A stretch of 64,000 nt of DNA from Pelagerythrobacter aerophilus (lineage in GTDB: Bacteria > Pseudomonadota > Alphaproteobacteria > Sphingomonadales > Sphingomonadaceae): contig NZ_QXFK01000019.1 of NCBI RefSeq assembly GCF_003581645.1, positions 738,747-802,746 of the forward strand. Reading direction: 5' to 3'. Shown here piece by piece: positions 33,570 through 42,609 of the stretch. Position 1 is the stretch's first letter. The number at the start of each line of letters is the position of its first letter. The position numbers were made by a program, and so were the translations under genes. Below the pieces are notes generated by a model. The model made no database searches. It saw only the letters and a list, made by a program, of their open reading frames with translations, and was not told the DNA's origin.

Positions 33570-34445
33570 TTGGCCGAACCAATCCGAGTGCTGGTGCTGG
33601 GCGCCAGCGGGATGCTGGGTACAGCGATGCTGCGCACCTTTGCGCAGTCTAAGGGCTATGCAGCGATCGGCGCGGTACGTTCACTCAGCCCGCGGCTGGA
33701 GAAAATCGCCGGCGACGCGAGCTTCATCACCGGTCTCGATGCCGGGAGCAGCGACAGCTTGGCGGGAGTTTTCGCCGCAGCGCGACCCGATATTGTGATC
33801 AATGCGGTCGGGTTGATCAAGCAACTCGCGGGTGGCAACGCGGTCACGTCGGCGGTGCCAGTCAACACGCTGCTGCCACACAGGCTGCAGACGCTCGCCG
33901 AGATCGCGGGCGCGCGCTTGGTCCATGTCAGCACCGACTGCGTCTTTTCAGGCGCGAGGGGTAATTATCTGGAAACGGATAAGGCCGACGCGAACGACGT
34001 GTATGGGCTCAGCAAATATCTAGGTGAGGTTACGGGGCCGAACGCGGTGACGCTGCGCACGTCCATCATCGGTCACGAACTCGCGTCGGCGAATGGGCTG
34101 GTCGAATGGTTTCTGGCGCAGAAGCATGCGATCAGGGGCTTTACCAAGGCAATCTTTTCAGGACTGCCGACGGCCGAGTTGGCTCGCGTTGTGCGTGATT
34201 TCGTGCTGCCGCGCACTGAGCTCACCGGCCTTTATCATGTTTCGGTCGATCCGATCACCAAATATGATCTGCTGCGGCTAGTGGGCGAAGCCTACGATCA
34301 TAATATCGCGATCGAGCCTGACGCGTCCTTGGTCATCGATCGATCACTCAACTCAGATCGCTTCCGCATGGCCACCGGATACACTCCACCCTCATGGCCA
34401 GACCTCGTCGAGTTCATGAAAGCCAGCAGGATCGAAAGCCGATAA
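33570..34445 (+). CDS. RmlD-like 4-ketoreductase of the L-FucNAc/L-QuiNAc pathway
   Basis: A 291-residue SDR: nucleotide site VLGASGMLGTAM, STDCVFSGARGNY, catalytic YGLSKYLGE. Classical FnlB/CapF/WbjC reductases are about 370 residues or longer with a C-terminal cupin domain; that domain is absent here. The short RmlD-like form resembles WbvR, which leads to UDP-L-RhaNAc and then L-QuiNAc. The product is therefore L-QuiNAc or L-FucNAc; size favours the former. The start used (a non-ATG codon at 33570) follows GGAGGCGG. Confidence 0.85.
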   Translation: MAEPIRVLVLGASGMLGTAMLRTFAQSKGYAAIGAVRSLSPRLEKIAGDASFITGLDAGSSDSLAGVFAAARPDIVINAVGLIKQLAGGNAVTSAVPVNTLLPHRLQTLAEIAGARLVHVSTDCVFSGARGNYLETDKADANDVYGLSKYLGEVTGPNAVTLRTSIIGHELASANGLVEWFLAQKHAIRGFTKAIFSGLPTAELARVVRDFVLPRTELTGLYHVSVDPITKYDLLRLVGEAYDHNIAIEPDASLVIDRSLNSDRFRMATGYTPPSWPDLVEFMKASRIESR

Positions 34446-34446
34446 T

Positions 34447-35574
34447 ATGATGAAGGTGATGACTATCGTCGGCACGCGTCCTGAGATTATTAAGATGTGC
34501 CGAGTGATCGCCGAGTTTGAGGCATATGTGAATCATGTCCTGGTCCACACAGGGCAGAACTACGACTATGAGCTCAATCAGGTCTTTTTCGACAATCTGG
34601 GCATCCGCAAGCCCGACCATTTTCTGAATGCGGCGGGCGCTAACGCCGCGAAAACGATCGCAGAGGTGATCGCGAAAGTTGACGACGTGCTCGAACTCGA
34701 AAGGCCCGACGCGGTATTGCTCTATGGTGACACCAACAGCTGTCTCGCGGTGATCCCAGCGAAGCGCCGCCAGATACCGGTCTTTCACATGGAAGCGGGC
34801 AATCGTTGCTTTGACCAGCGCGTTCCCGAAGAGCTCAACCGGAAGGTGCTGGACCATCTTAGCGACATCAATTTCGTGCTGACCGAACATGGTCGGCGCT
34901 ATCTGATTGCGGAGGGCATTCGACCTGAGACGATCATCAAGTCCGGTAGCCATATGCGCGAAGTGCTCGATCATTTCGCCTCAGAGATCGACGCATCGGA
35001 CGTGTTGGCACGTGAAGGGGTGGAGGCCGGGAAGTATTTTATCGCTAGCGTTCACCGGGAGGAGAACGTCGACGATCCGCGCAACCTTGAGCAACTGATG
35101 CAGGGGCTCTCGGCCGCGGCGGCTGAGTTCGACATGCCGGTGATCGTATCAACGCATCCACGCACACAGAAACGCATCGCTGACTTACCCAATGCGGGGG
35201 TCGACGCGCGCGTTCGCTACCAGGCTCCCATGGGCTTCTTCGACTACGTGAAGCTGCAGAAATCGGCCTTTTGCGTGTTGTCAGACAGTGGCACTATCTC
35301 CGAGGAAGCGAGTCTGCTCAACCTACCAGCGATTACGCTGCGAAACGCGCACGAGCGGCCCGAAGGGATGGATGTGGGCACACTGATCATGACCGGGCTG
35401 AAGCGCGACGATATTCTAGCATCAATCCGAGTCGTTACCTCACAGCACGATGCTGAGAGGCGGCAGTTCGAGATTGTCGCCGATTACAATGTGCCCAACG
35501 TGTCGCGAAAGATACTGCGCGTCGTGATGAGCTACACCGGCTACGTTAATCGTACCGTGTGGAAGAAGGGCTGA
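34447..35574 (+). CDS. UDP-sugar 2-epimerase (FnlC/WbjD/WbvD-like)
   Basis: 375 residues of the WecB superfamily: VGTRPEIIKMCRVI at the N-terminus, YGDTNSCLA, HMEAGNRCFDQRVPEELNRK and LSDSGTISEEASLLNLPAITLRNAHERPEG. The HMEAGNRCFD variant, rather than HVEAGLRSG, marks the L-sugar branch. It completes the UDP-L-aminosugar pathway with the two genes upstream and starts one base after the reductase stop. Confidence 0.9.
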   Translation: MMKVMTIVGTRPEIIKMCRVIAEFEAYVNHVLVHTGQNYDYELNQVFFDNLGIRKPDHFLNAAGANAAKTIAEVIAKVDDVLELERPDAVLLYGDTNSCLAVIPAKRRQIPVFHMEAGNRCFDQRVPEELNRKVLDHLSDINFVLTEHGRRYLIAEGIRPETIIKSGSHMREVLDHFASEIDASDVLAREGVEAGKYFIASVHREENVDDPRNLEQLMQGLSAAAAEFDMPVIVSTHPRTQKRIADLPNAGVDARVRYQAPMGFFDYVKLQKSAFCVLSDSGTISEEASLLNLPAITLRNAHERPEGMDVGTLIMTGLKRDDILASIRVVTSQHDAERRQFEIVADYNVPNVSRKILRVVMSYTGYVNRTVWKKG

Positions 35575-35589
35575 GCCAGGACGCTGCGT

Positions 35590-36813
35590 GTGAAGACGAT
35601 CATCTATGTCGGCGGCTTCGAACTGCCCGACCGGAACGCCGCGGCGCAGCGGATACGCAACAACGCGCGCGTTTTCCGCTCTCTTGGCTATCGGGTCGTG
35701 CTGGTCGGGGTCAGCCGCGCTCGCGCCTATGATCGAACGCTTCATCCGGCCGATAACGGCGGCGACGATGTCGAGGCGTGGGAGATCGGCTACCCCCACC
35801 AGCGGAGCCACTGGTTCGATCATATCCGCAGCGATTGGCTCCTTCGCGCATTAACAAAGCAGGGGATTGTGACCGCCAGCGAGGTGTCCGCGGTGATTTG
35901 CTATAACTATCCCGCGGTGGCGCAGATGCGTATCGCGCGGCTGGCGCGCCGATGGGGTGCGGCGGCGCTCGCCGACTGTACCGAATGGTATGCGCGGCGG
36001 CCGTGGACGAGTCCCGCGAACATCATTAAGAATCTTGATGTGCCGTTGCGGATGCATTGCGTCAATCGACGCATGGACGGGCTGATCACCACCGCGCCCT
36101 TCATCACCGCCTTTTACCGGCCAACCGGATTACCGATGGTAGAAATCCCGACCCTGATGGAAGGGCCCGAGGGCGAGGGCGTGACGGAGAGCCTGGGCCG
36201 CCCGATGCCGCTCTTCGCGGTCGCGTCTGGCTTTGCAGAGGGCGCGCGGGCGGAATCGATTCACGACCGCATCGATTGGATACTCGAACTGCTGGACGGT
36301 GCGGCGGCGCTGGGTGCTGACTTTCGTTTGCAGGTCGCCGGGGTCGACCGCAGCCGCTATCTGTCTGTGTTTCCTAGGCACCGCATTCTGCTCGACCGGC
36401 TGGGGGAACGCGTCGAGTTGCTCGGTCGCCTGCCGCGCAACGAGGTGCTCCGCCTGTTGCAGGAGTCCGCCTTTGCCTTTGTGTTGCGCCACGAAAGCCG
36501 AGTGACGCTCGCGGGATTTCCATCGAAGTATTCGGAAGCCATCAGCTTTGGCACACCGTGCATCATCAACGCCGTGCCTAGTGTCAGCGCCTATCACGTC
36601 GAAGGGCGCACGGGCTTCGCGCTGGACCTGAGCAGCCGGGAAGGCGCAGCGCGCCGCCTGTCGGACATCCTTGCGATGGACGCCCAGGCGGTTATGGCGA
36701 TGAAGCAGTACTGTCGGGAGAGCAGAGTCTTTACCGCGGAGGCCTTTGCGCCGCTTGTCGACACCTTCCTATCGGCCGTGACAAAGGAAAGCTCATGTCG
36801 CTCTACCGCCTGA
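35590..36813 (+). CDS. Glycosyltransferase (GT-B, family 4-like)
   Basis: 407 residues starting at GTG 35590. N-terminal IIYVGGFELPDRNAAAQRIRNNA is typical of polysaccharide GT4 enzymes. The donor domain shows RVELLGRLPRNEVLRLLQ and SKYSEAISFGTPCIIN. One of only two glycosyltransferases on this arm of the locus; donor and acceptor are unknown. It overlaps the next gene by 19 bp. Confidence 0.85.
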   Translation: MKTIIYVGGFELPDRNAAAQRIRNNARVFRSLGYRVVLVGVSRARAYDRTLHPADNGGDDVEAWEIGYPHQRSHWFDHIRSDWLLRALTKQGIVTASEVSAVICYNYPAVAQMRIARLARRWGAAALADCTEWYARRPWTSPANIIKNLDVPLRMHCVNRRMDGLITTAPFITAFYRPTGLPMVEIPTLMEGPEGEGVTESLGRPMPLFAVASGFAEGARAESIHDRIDWILELLDGAAALGADFRLQVAGVDRSRYLSVFPRHRILLDRLGERVELLGRLPRNEVLRLLQESAFAFVLRHESRVTLAGFPSKYSEAISFGTPCIINAVPSVSAYHVEGRTGFALDLSSREGAARRLSDILAMDAQAVMAMKQYCRESRVFTAEAFAPLVDTFLSAVTKESSCRSTA

Positions 36814-37337
36814 AGAACGCTTTGCGTTGGCCATTTCGAGCCCTTTACGCGCGGCTACAGCCGGTTGCCTATGCTAGGATGATCGGCGTTACGATCAAAG
36901 GCCGGGTGACGATCTATGGCAGCAGCTACAAGATGTTCAGCTCGGAACCGTATCTCGTCACCCTACACGACAATGTGTTCATCAGCGTCGATGCGCAGTT
37001 CATTTGCCACGACGGCGGTGTGCTGCCTTTCCGCAGCGAGTTTCCTCGCCTCGATCTCGCTGGGCCGATCGTAGTGAAATCCAATTGCTTCATCGGCGCC
37101 GGAGCCTCGATCATGCGAGGCGTAACCATTGGGGAGAATTGCGTCGTCGCCGCCCACGCCGTCGTGACTAAGGACGTCCCCGACGGATCAGTTGTCGGCG
37201 GCAATCCAGCCAAGGTGATCAAATCGACGCAAGCCTATCTTGAGGGGGCTCGCGAAAGATCTCTAAATATAGGGCACCTTTATGGCGAGGAAAAGGCTAT
37301 CGAGTACAAACGGATTTTTAATATAGGCGCGCGATGA
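36795..37337 (+). CDS. Hexapeptide-repeat acyltransferase (LbH fold)
   Basis: 180 residues. Left-handed beta-helix repeats (IVVKSNCFIGAGASIMRGVTIGENCVVAAHAVVTKDV) and the terminal VVGGNPAKVIK are typical of WbbJ/maa-type O-acetyltransferases. Probably decorates a sugar of the repeat unit with an acetyl group. It overlaps both neighbours (19 bp upstream, 4 bp downstream). Confidence 0.88.
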   Translation: MSLYRLKNALRWPFRALYARLQPVAYARMIGVTIKGRVTIYGSSYKMFSSEPYLVTLHDNVFISVDAQFICHDGGVLPFRSEFPRLDLAGPIVVKSNCFIGAGASIMRGVTIGENCVVAAHAVVTKDVPDGSVVGGNPAKVIKSTQAYLEGARERSLNIGHLYGEEKAIEYKRIFNIGAR

Positions 37338-38704
37338 AGATGGTGTTGCCGCTCAATAACAGGTCGAAGCCCTTCGCGGCTTTCGCGCCCCTGAAATTTG
37401 TGATTGCCTACCTTGCTTTCACACTTTCCATAGCGGTTTGGGGGCCGATAGAATACTACATGTTCCCTCTGGGTAAGACCGTCACTTACATGTGCGCCAT
37501 CATCGTTGCTATTACGATCGGCTATACTTGGGGTATAGAGGTAGGTGTTAGGCCTTGCCGGGGCGCTTCGGAGGACTCCTCATTTACCCGCCGGCTTCTC
37601 GATTTCTCATTGATCATTGCGTGGCTGGCACTGATTGTGGCAGTCATTAGTGCTAGCACTTCTGGACAACTCAATACAGATATTTCAAATATTGGCGATG
37701 TCTATCTGAGTGGATACGAAGACTATCAAAGAAATACAGGGCAATATTCACTTATATTCATTCTATATTCTATATCGCTTCCTTTTAATTTTATAGCGAT
37801 CGTTTTGGGGTTCTATTATTTCAAGTCGATGCCGCCCCTGCGACGCAAGCTCGTTGCCGCGCTTGCCGTCGGGACGCTTCTTTTCTACGTTCTTGGGTCA
37901 GGAAAGCAAAAGCAACTTGGAGATATATTAATATACTTGTTCGCGGTTATAGCCCTTAAATATGGGGCCTCTCGTAAGGCGATCAAGGTAAAATGGGTGG
38001 CTATTATAGGTGTTATTTCAATAACTTCTCTGTTCATTTTTGCTGCTATTTTAGGGCAGCGTTATTCTAGCATAGGTGTGGATGCCGATAACATAAATAG
38101 AGTTGTGAATAGCAGGATATTTTTCAAATTTGATCACCCGGTATTCTCAATATTTGGGCTGGATTACGGCCTGAGCATCGCAATGTTCCTCAGCTATCTG
38201 TCCCAAGGGTATTACGGTTTAGGGCTGGCTTTGGAGGCCGATTGGCAGTGGACGTACTTTCTGGGTTCGTCCTATTCGATCTCGGTTTTAGCTAATCGTA
38301 TTCTTGGAATAGAGTGGGTATGGCCTAACAATCTTGTTTCTCAGGTTTCTATTACGACGGGGTGGGATGAGTCCAAATGGCACACCGTCTTTGCGCATTT
38401 TGCGTCAGATTTCACATTCCCTGGCACGGTTGTTCTGTTTGGCTGGTTCGCCTATATTTATGCACGGACTTGGATCTCTGCAATTAGTTATGAAAATCCG
38501 TTTTCCGTTTTAATGTTCTCTCTGATGACAGTGGGGATGTTTTTCATGCCTGCGAACAATCAATTGTTCCATTCTCCGGGCGGTCTGTTCACCGTCGTGG
38601 TCGTGTCGATTCTATATCTGTGGAAGGGTAAGCGCTACGATAGGCCAGCGGCGCTTTGGCGCAGGTCGCATCGACGAGGGAAGCTGGTGCCGCAGGTGCT
38701 ATGA
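37334..38704 (+). CDS. wzy: Oligosaccharide repeat-unit polymerase (Wzy type)
   Basis: 456 residues, about ten to twelve membrane helices, with long periplasmic loops; layout and location match O-antigen/capsule repeat-unit polymerases, which are identified by topology more than by sequence. Base composition is clearly lower in GC than neighbours (many runs such as TATTTCAAATATT), the classic mark of a recently acquired wzy. It overlaps the acyltransferase and flippase genes by 4 bp each. Confidence 0.75.
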   Translation: MKMVLPLNNRSKPFAAFAPLKFVIAYLAFTLSIAVWGPIEYYMFPLGKTVTYMCAIIVAITIGYTWGIEVGVRPCRGASEDSSFTRRLLDFSLIIAWLALIVAVISASTSGQLNTDISNIGDVYLSGYEDYQRNTGQYSLIFILYSISLPFNFIAIVLGFYYFKSMPPLRRKLVAALAVGTLLFYVLGSGKQKQLGDILIYLFAVIALKYGASRKAIKVKWVAIIGVISITSLFIFAAILGQRYSSIGVDADNINRVVNSRIFFKFDHPVFSIFGLDYGLSIAMFLSYLSQGYYGLGLALEADWQWTYFLGSSYSISVLANRILGIEWVWPNNLVSQVSITTGWDESKWHTVFAHFASDFTFPGTVVLFGWFAYIYARTWISAISYENPFSVLMFSLMTVGMFFMPANNQLFHSPGGLFTVVVVSILYLWKGKRYDRPAALWRRSHRRGKLVPQVL

Positions 38705-40227
38705 TAGTGGCCGCTCTGGTTCTGCTGACCATCGCCGGGAAACTTGCGGCGATGGTGAAGGATATTGTCTTTGCATACTTCTTCGGGGCCAGTCCTGAAA
38801 CGGATGCTTACTTCATCGCGAATCAGTTGCCGGGCGTGATCTGGCTTGCCATTTATGGGACGATCGCATCGGTCTTCGCGCCAATGTATGTGCGCACGAT
38901 GGCTAATCCGGCGGCGGCCGAGCGACTAGTAAACGAAGCGATCCGCTACTACGCCTATGCCGCGATCTCATTGACCGCTCTTTGCCTTATTTTGGCGGAG
39001 CCGATGGTGTCGATTTTCGCGCCGTTGATCGATGGTTTCACTCATGATCTAGCGGTCAAACTGACCAGCATCATGGTGCTAGGATTCGTGTTCACCGGCT
39101 ACGTCGGCGTGCAGAGTGCACTGCAGCAGGCAAACCGTCATTTCGTGCCACCGTTGGCAGTTCCCGTCATAAACAATCTGATCGCGACGGCGGCGATCGT
39201 CGTCGCCTATCTGATGGATGACGTGACCGTCGCGGTGGTCGGCGCCGTCGCCGCATATCTGGTACAAGCGGTAATTCAGCGCACACAGACGCGTCGCTTC
39301 TATGCCACGAAATGGGGGTGGAGGATTCGCCCTGAAACGTGGCGCCGCTTGTCATTGTTGTCGGCGCCGATGATCTTTGCGGTGATTCTCGATCAGCTCA
39401 ACATCTTCATTGGCACCGCCATCGCCTCCGGGTTTGGTGCGGGTGCGATTTCACACTTCAACTATGCTAGCCGCCTAGCCTTGTTTATTTCGGGTGTATT
39501 TTCGTGGCTGGTTTCCTACCTCTTTTTTCCAGCGCTCGCGACTCACGCTGCGCAAGGGGACGACGCCAGAAACGCCGACGTCCTCACCCGCGCTCTCGGA
39601 CTGATCCTGGTTAGCACCGCGCCGGCCGCGGCGGGGGCCCTCGCGCTACGGACAGAAGTCGTCGCGCTGATTTATCAGCGCGGCGCCTTCCAGCCGGACG
39701 ATGTCCAGACAACCGCTACGCTGTTCGGCATCCTCGGCCTCGGCGTAATGTTCGTCGCGTTGCGCGAACTGCTCAATCGCGTCTATTTTTCCTATCAGAA
39801 GACGATGGCGCCGCTGTTGATCGGGATCGTCGCGGCGGCGGTGAATCTCGCGAGTAGCCTGATCTTGTCGGATCTGTACGGGATATGGGGCGTCGCGGCG
39901 GGCGCTTCGATCTCTGCGCTGATCTTTTGCATAGGGCAGTTCGCGATCATGGCGATGTGGAAGCCCGCGCTACTGACGAGCCGCCTGGCGGTCTACTTCA
40001 TGGCGGCCGTGGTGGCGGGCGCGGCCGCTTTCCTGGCGGCGGTCTCGGCTTCCGGCGCTTTCGTCGCCTTGCCATTGGTGGCGCGCTTCGTTGCCGCCGG
40101 GTTGATCGTCGGTGGGGTTTACGTCCCGCTGCTGCTCGCCCTGTTGGCGCTGTTCGGGGTCAAGCCATCGGCAGTCCACGCCGACCTGCGAGGTTTGCCA
40201 AGAATCTCGCCGGATGGGATACCGTGA
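38701..40227 (+). CDS. MurJ/MviN-type lipid-linked oligosaccharide flippase
   Basis: 508 residues, 13-14 membrane helices. MOP superfamily with the MurJ-like features FGASPETDAYFIANQLPG, ALQQANRHFVPPLAVPVINN and LNRVYFSYQKTMAPL. In this position it should flip the und-PP repeat unit, the job Wzx usually does. Start at ATG 38701 overlapping the polymerase stop (ATGA); a TTG at 38656 is in frame. It ends one base into the next start. Confidence 0.87.
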   Translation: MIVAALVLLTIAGKLAAMVKDIVFAYFFGASPETDAYFIANQLPGVIWLAIYGTIASVFAPMYVRTMANPAAAERLVNEAIRYYAYAAISLTALCLILAEPMVSIFAPLIDGFTHDLAVKLTSIMVLGFVFTGYVGVQSALQQANRHFVPPLAVPVINNLIATAAIVVAYLMDDVTVAVVGAVAAYLVQAVIQRTQTRRFYATKWGWRIRPETWRRLSLLSAPMIFAVILDQLNIFIGTAIASGFGAGAISHFNYASRLALFISGVFSWLVSYLFFPALATHAAQGDDARNADVLTRALGLILVSTAPAAAGALALRTEVVALIYQRGAFQPDDVQTTATLFGILGLGVMFVALRELLNRVYFSYQKTMAPLLIGIVAAAVNLASSLILSDLYGIWGVAAGASISALIFCIGQFAIMAMWKPALLTSRLAVYFMAAVVAGAAAFLAAVSASGAFVALPLVARFVAAGLIVGGVYVPLLLALLALFGVKPSAVHADLRGLPRISPDGIP

Positions 40228-41378
40228 TGGCGCTTGCCCCCCCTCGTTTTCTGTTGATCGGAGCGCTGCCGCTGTCGCTCGTCAATTTTCGCGCGCCCTT
40301 GTTGCGCGCGCTCCGCGATGCTGGGTGCGAGGTTCATGTTGCGGCAGCTGCAATCGAAGCCGACCCCGCGACCGCCAACGCGCTGCGCGAGATGGGGGTC
40401 ACGGCCCATTCGGTACCGATCGCACGGGCAGGGCTCAACCCGGCCGCTGACCTGAGGGCCCTAATCGCGCTGGTGCAGCTGATGCGCCGGATCAAACCGA
40501 CGCTGATTCTTAGTTATACGATCAAACCCGTCGTATGGGGCACACTCGCCGGATGGCTCGCTGGGGTGCCGCAGCGGTATGCAATGATTACCGGCCTTGG
40601 CTATGCCTTCACCGGTGAGGCGAAGGGCAAACGCCGAATAGTGCAACGGATTTCGCGCACGTTGTACCGCATCGCACTGGCGCGCGCTCACGGTGTTTTC
40701 TTTCAAAATCCTGATGATTTGGCGATGTTCCGTGATTTCGGTCTCCTCTTACCCCTGACGCCGGTGACCATCGTCAACGGATCAGGGGTTGACCTCGTAC
40801 ATTATCCCCCGCGACCCATGCCCAAGGGACCGTTGCGCTTTCTGATGATCGCGCGGCTGCTAGGAGACAAAGGGGTGCGAGAATATGTGGCCGCGGCCGA
40901 GTGCGTACGCCAGACCTATCCCGACGCAAGCTTTCACCTTGTCGGCGGGATCGACCCCAATCCTAATGCGATCAGCGAAGCGGAAGTGACGCGCTGGGCG
41001 GAGGAGGGACATATCGTCTGGCATGGCGAGCAGGCCGACGTGCGGCCTTTTTTGGCCGAAGCCCACGTGTTCGTGCTACCGAGCTATCGTGAAGGCACAC
41101 CCCGCACGGTGCTGGAGGCGCTGGCAACTGGTCGTCCGGTCATCACCACTGACGCGCCAGGATGCCGCGAAACGATTGAGGACGGCATCAGTGGCTTTCT
41201 GGTGGCACCGCAATCGGTCGAGCAACTGACAGATGCGATGTTTCGTATCCTCGCCGCGCCGAGGGCGATTGACGGCATGGGGGCAAAGGCGCTTGAGCGG
41301 GCGCGGGAGAAATATTCCGCAGAGAAGGTCACGGTCGTCATGTTTAGCGCGATGGGCATAACGGACCGCAGGGCATGA
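40227..41378 (+). CDS. GT4 glycosyltransferase (PglA/CapM-like)
   Basis: 383 residues. N-terminal PLSLVNFRAPLLRALRDAGCEVH and SYTIKPVVWGTLAGWLAGVPQRYAMITGLGYAFTG resemble the enzymes adding the second sugar onto und-PP-diNAcBac or und-PP-FucNAc. The donor domain has LLGDKGVREYVAAA and PSYREGTPRTVLEALATGRPVI. The ATG at 40227 overlaps the flippase stop; the frame is open further upstream but that lies in the flippase gene. Coupled to the sugar transferase downstream. Confidence 0.9.
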   Translation: MALAPPRFLLIGALPLSLVNFRAPLLRALRDAGCEVHVAAAAIEADPATANALREMGVTAHSVPIARAGLNPAADLRALIALVQLMRRIKPTLILSYTIKPVVWGTLAGWLAGVPQRYAMITGLGYAFTGEAKGKRRIVQRISRTLYRIALARAHGVFFQNPDDLAMFRDFGLLLPLTPVTIVNGSGVDLVHYPPRPMPKGPLRFLMIARLLGDKGVREYVAAAECVRQTYPDASFHLVGGIDPNPNAISEAEVTRWAEEGHIVWHGEQADVRPFLAEAHVFVLPSYREGTPRTVLEALATGRPVITTDAPGCRETIEDGISGFLVAPQSVEQLTDAMFRILAAPRAIDGMGAKALERAREKYSAEKVTVVMFSAMGITDRRA

Positions 41379-41971
41379 AGCGCTTGATTGACATCATCGC
41401 CGCGTTGGCAGCGTTGATCCTTCTGGCGCCGGTGATTGCGGTGGCGGCGCTCGCTGTGCGCCGGTGTATGGGATCGCCGGTGCTCTTCGCGCAACAGCGG
41501 CCGGGTCGCATGGGTAAGCCGTTCCGCATGATCAAGTTCCGGACAATGCGTGATGCTGTTGACGCCGATGGCGTGCTATTACCTGACGCGAGCCGGCTCA
41601 CGCCGTTTGGCTGTTTTCTCCGTTCTACTAGCCTCGACGAGCTGCCAAGTCTTTGGAACGTGCTGAAGGGCGACATGAGTCTGGTCGGACCACGCCCGCT
41701 CTTGATGGAGTACCTGCCGCGCTACAGTGCCGAGCAGGCCAGGCGGCACGAGGTGCGTCCGGGCCTCACCGGCTGGGCGCAAATCAACGGACGGAACGCG
41801 CTCAGCTGGGATGAGAAGTTCGCCCTCGACGTGTGGTATGTCGACAATCGGAGTATGAAGCTCGACATGCAGATACTGTGGCTGACCGTGCTGAAGGTCC
41901 TGCAACGCGATGGCATCAGCGCGGACGGGGAGGCAACCATGCCCAAATTCCAGGGCACGCCCAAATCGTGA
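41375..41971 (+). CDS. pglC: Initiating phosphoglycosyl transferase (PglC-like)
   Basis: 198 residues, monotopic small form: one N-terminal re-entrant hydrophobic segment (about 5-28), then QQRPGRMGKPFRMIKFRTM, LRSTSLDELPSLWNVLKGDMSLVGPRPL and PGLTGWAQINGRNALSWDEKF. It transfers a sugar phosphate to undecaprenyl phosphate to start each repeat unit. The neighbouring PglD- and PglE-like genes suggest the sugar is diNAcBac or a relative. ATGA overlap upstream, GTGA overlap downstream. Confidence 0.93.
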   Translation: MKRLIDIIAALAALILLAPVIAVAALAVRRCMGSPVLFAQQRPGRMGKPFRMIKFRTMRDAVDADGVLLPDASRLTPFGCFLRSTSLDELPSLWNVLKGDMSLVGPRPLLMEYLPRYSAEQARRHEVRPGLTGWAQINGRNALSWDEKFALDVWYVDNRSMKLDMQILWLTVLKVLQRDGISADGEATMPKFQGTPKS

Positions 41972-42609
41972 AGCCACTGTATGGCGTCTACGGCGCGAGC
42001 GGCTGCGGGAGGGGCATCATGCCCTTGCTTCGACAGCAGCTTGCAACAACGGATGCCCAGCTCGTGTTTATCGATGACGCTCCCACGACGGACGTTGCCA
42101 ATGGCCATTCCATCTGGACCTTTGATCGCTTCGTCAGCGAGCCCGCGTCTCAGCGGCTGGCAGCATTGGCCGTTGCAAATGCCGGTGTTCGTGAGGTGCT
42201 CGACCATCGCTGCCGCACCGCGGGAATCGATGTCATCGGGGTCTTCGCCGCCAACGTCATCATCATGGACGACGTCGAGATCGGCCCCGGCGCTTTGCTC
42301 TCGCCCTTTGTCACCCTGACCTCGAACATTCGGATCGGGCGGTGCTTTCACGGAAATCTGTACTCCTATGTCGAACACGACTGCGTGATCGGAGACTACG
42401 TCACGTTCGCCCCGGGAGTGCGCTGCAACGGCAACGTGACGATCGGTAGCCATGCTTATATCGGATCGGGCGCGATCATCCGCCAAGGTATCTCGATCGG
42501 CGCCGGCGCGACCGTCGGAATGGGCGCCGTGGTGACGAAGGATGTACCTCCCGGTGTCACCGTCGTCGGCAATCCTGCCCGGATCATGGATAAAGAGATG
42601 AAATGCTGA
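41968..42609 (+). CDS. pglD: Sugar N-acetyltransferase (PglD-like)
   Basis: 213 residues. N-terminal nucleotide-sugar binding domain (YGVYGASGCGRGIMPLL) and a C-terminal left-handed beta-helix (IGDYVTFAPGVRCNGNVTIGSHAYIGSGA, ending VVGNPARIM). Uses acetyl-CoA to acetylate the 4-amino group of UDP-4-amino sugars. GTG start at 41968 overlaps the sugar-transferase stop; the frame is open upstream but unlikely to be used. Confidence 0.88.
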   Translation: MKPLYGVYGASGCGRGIMPLLRQQLATTDAQLVFIDDAPTTDVANGHSIWTFDRFVSEPASQRLAALAVANAGVREVLDHRCRTAGIDVIGVFAANVIIMDDVEIGPGALLSPFVTLTSNIRIGRCFHGNLYSYVEHDCVIGDYVTFAPGVRCNGNVTIGSHAYIGSGAIIRQGISIGAGATVGMGAVVTKDVPPGVTVVGNPARIMDKEMKC

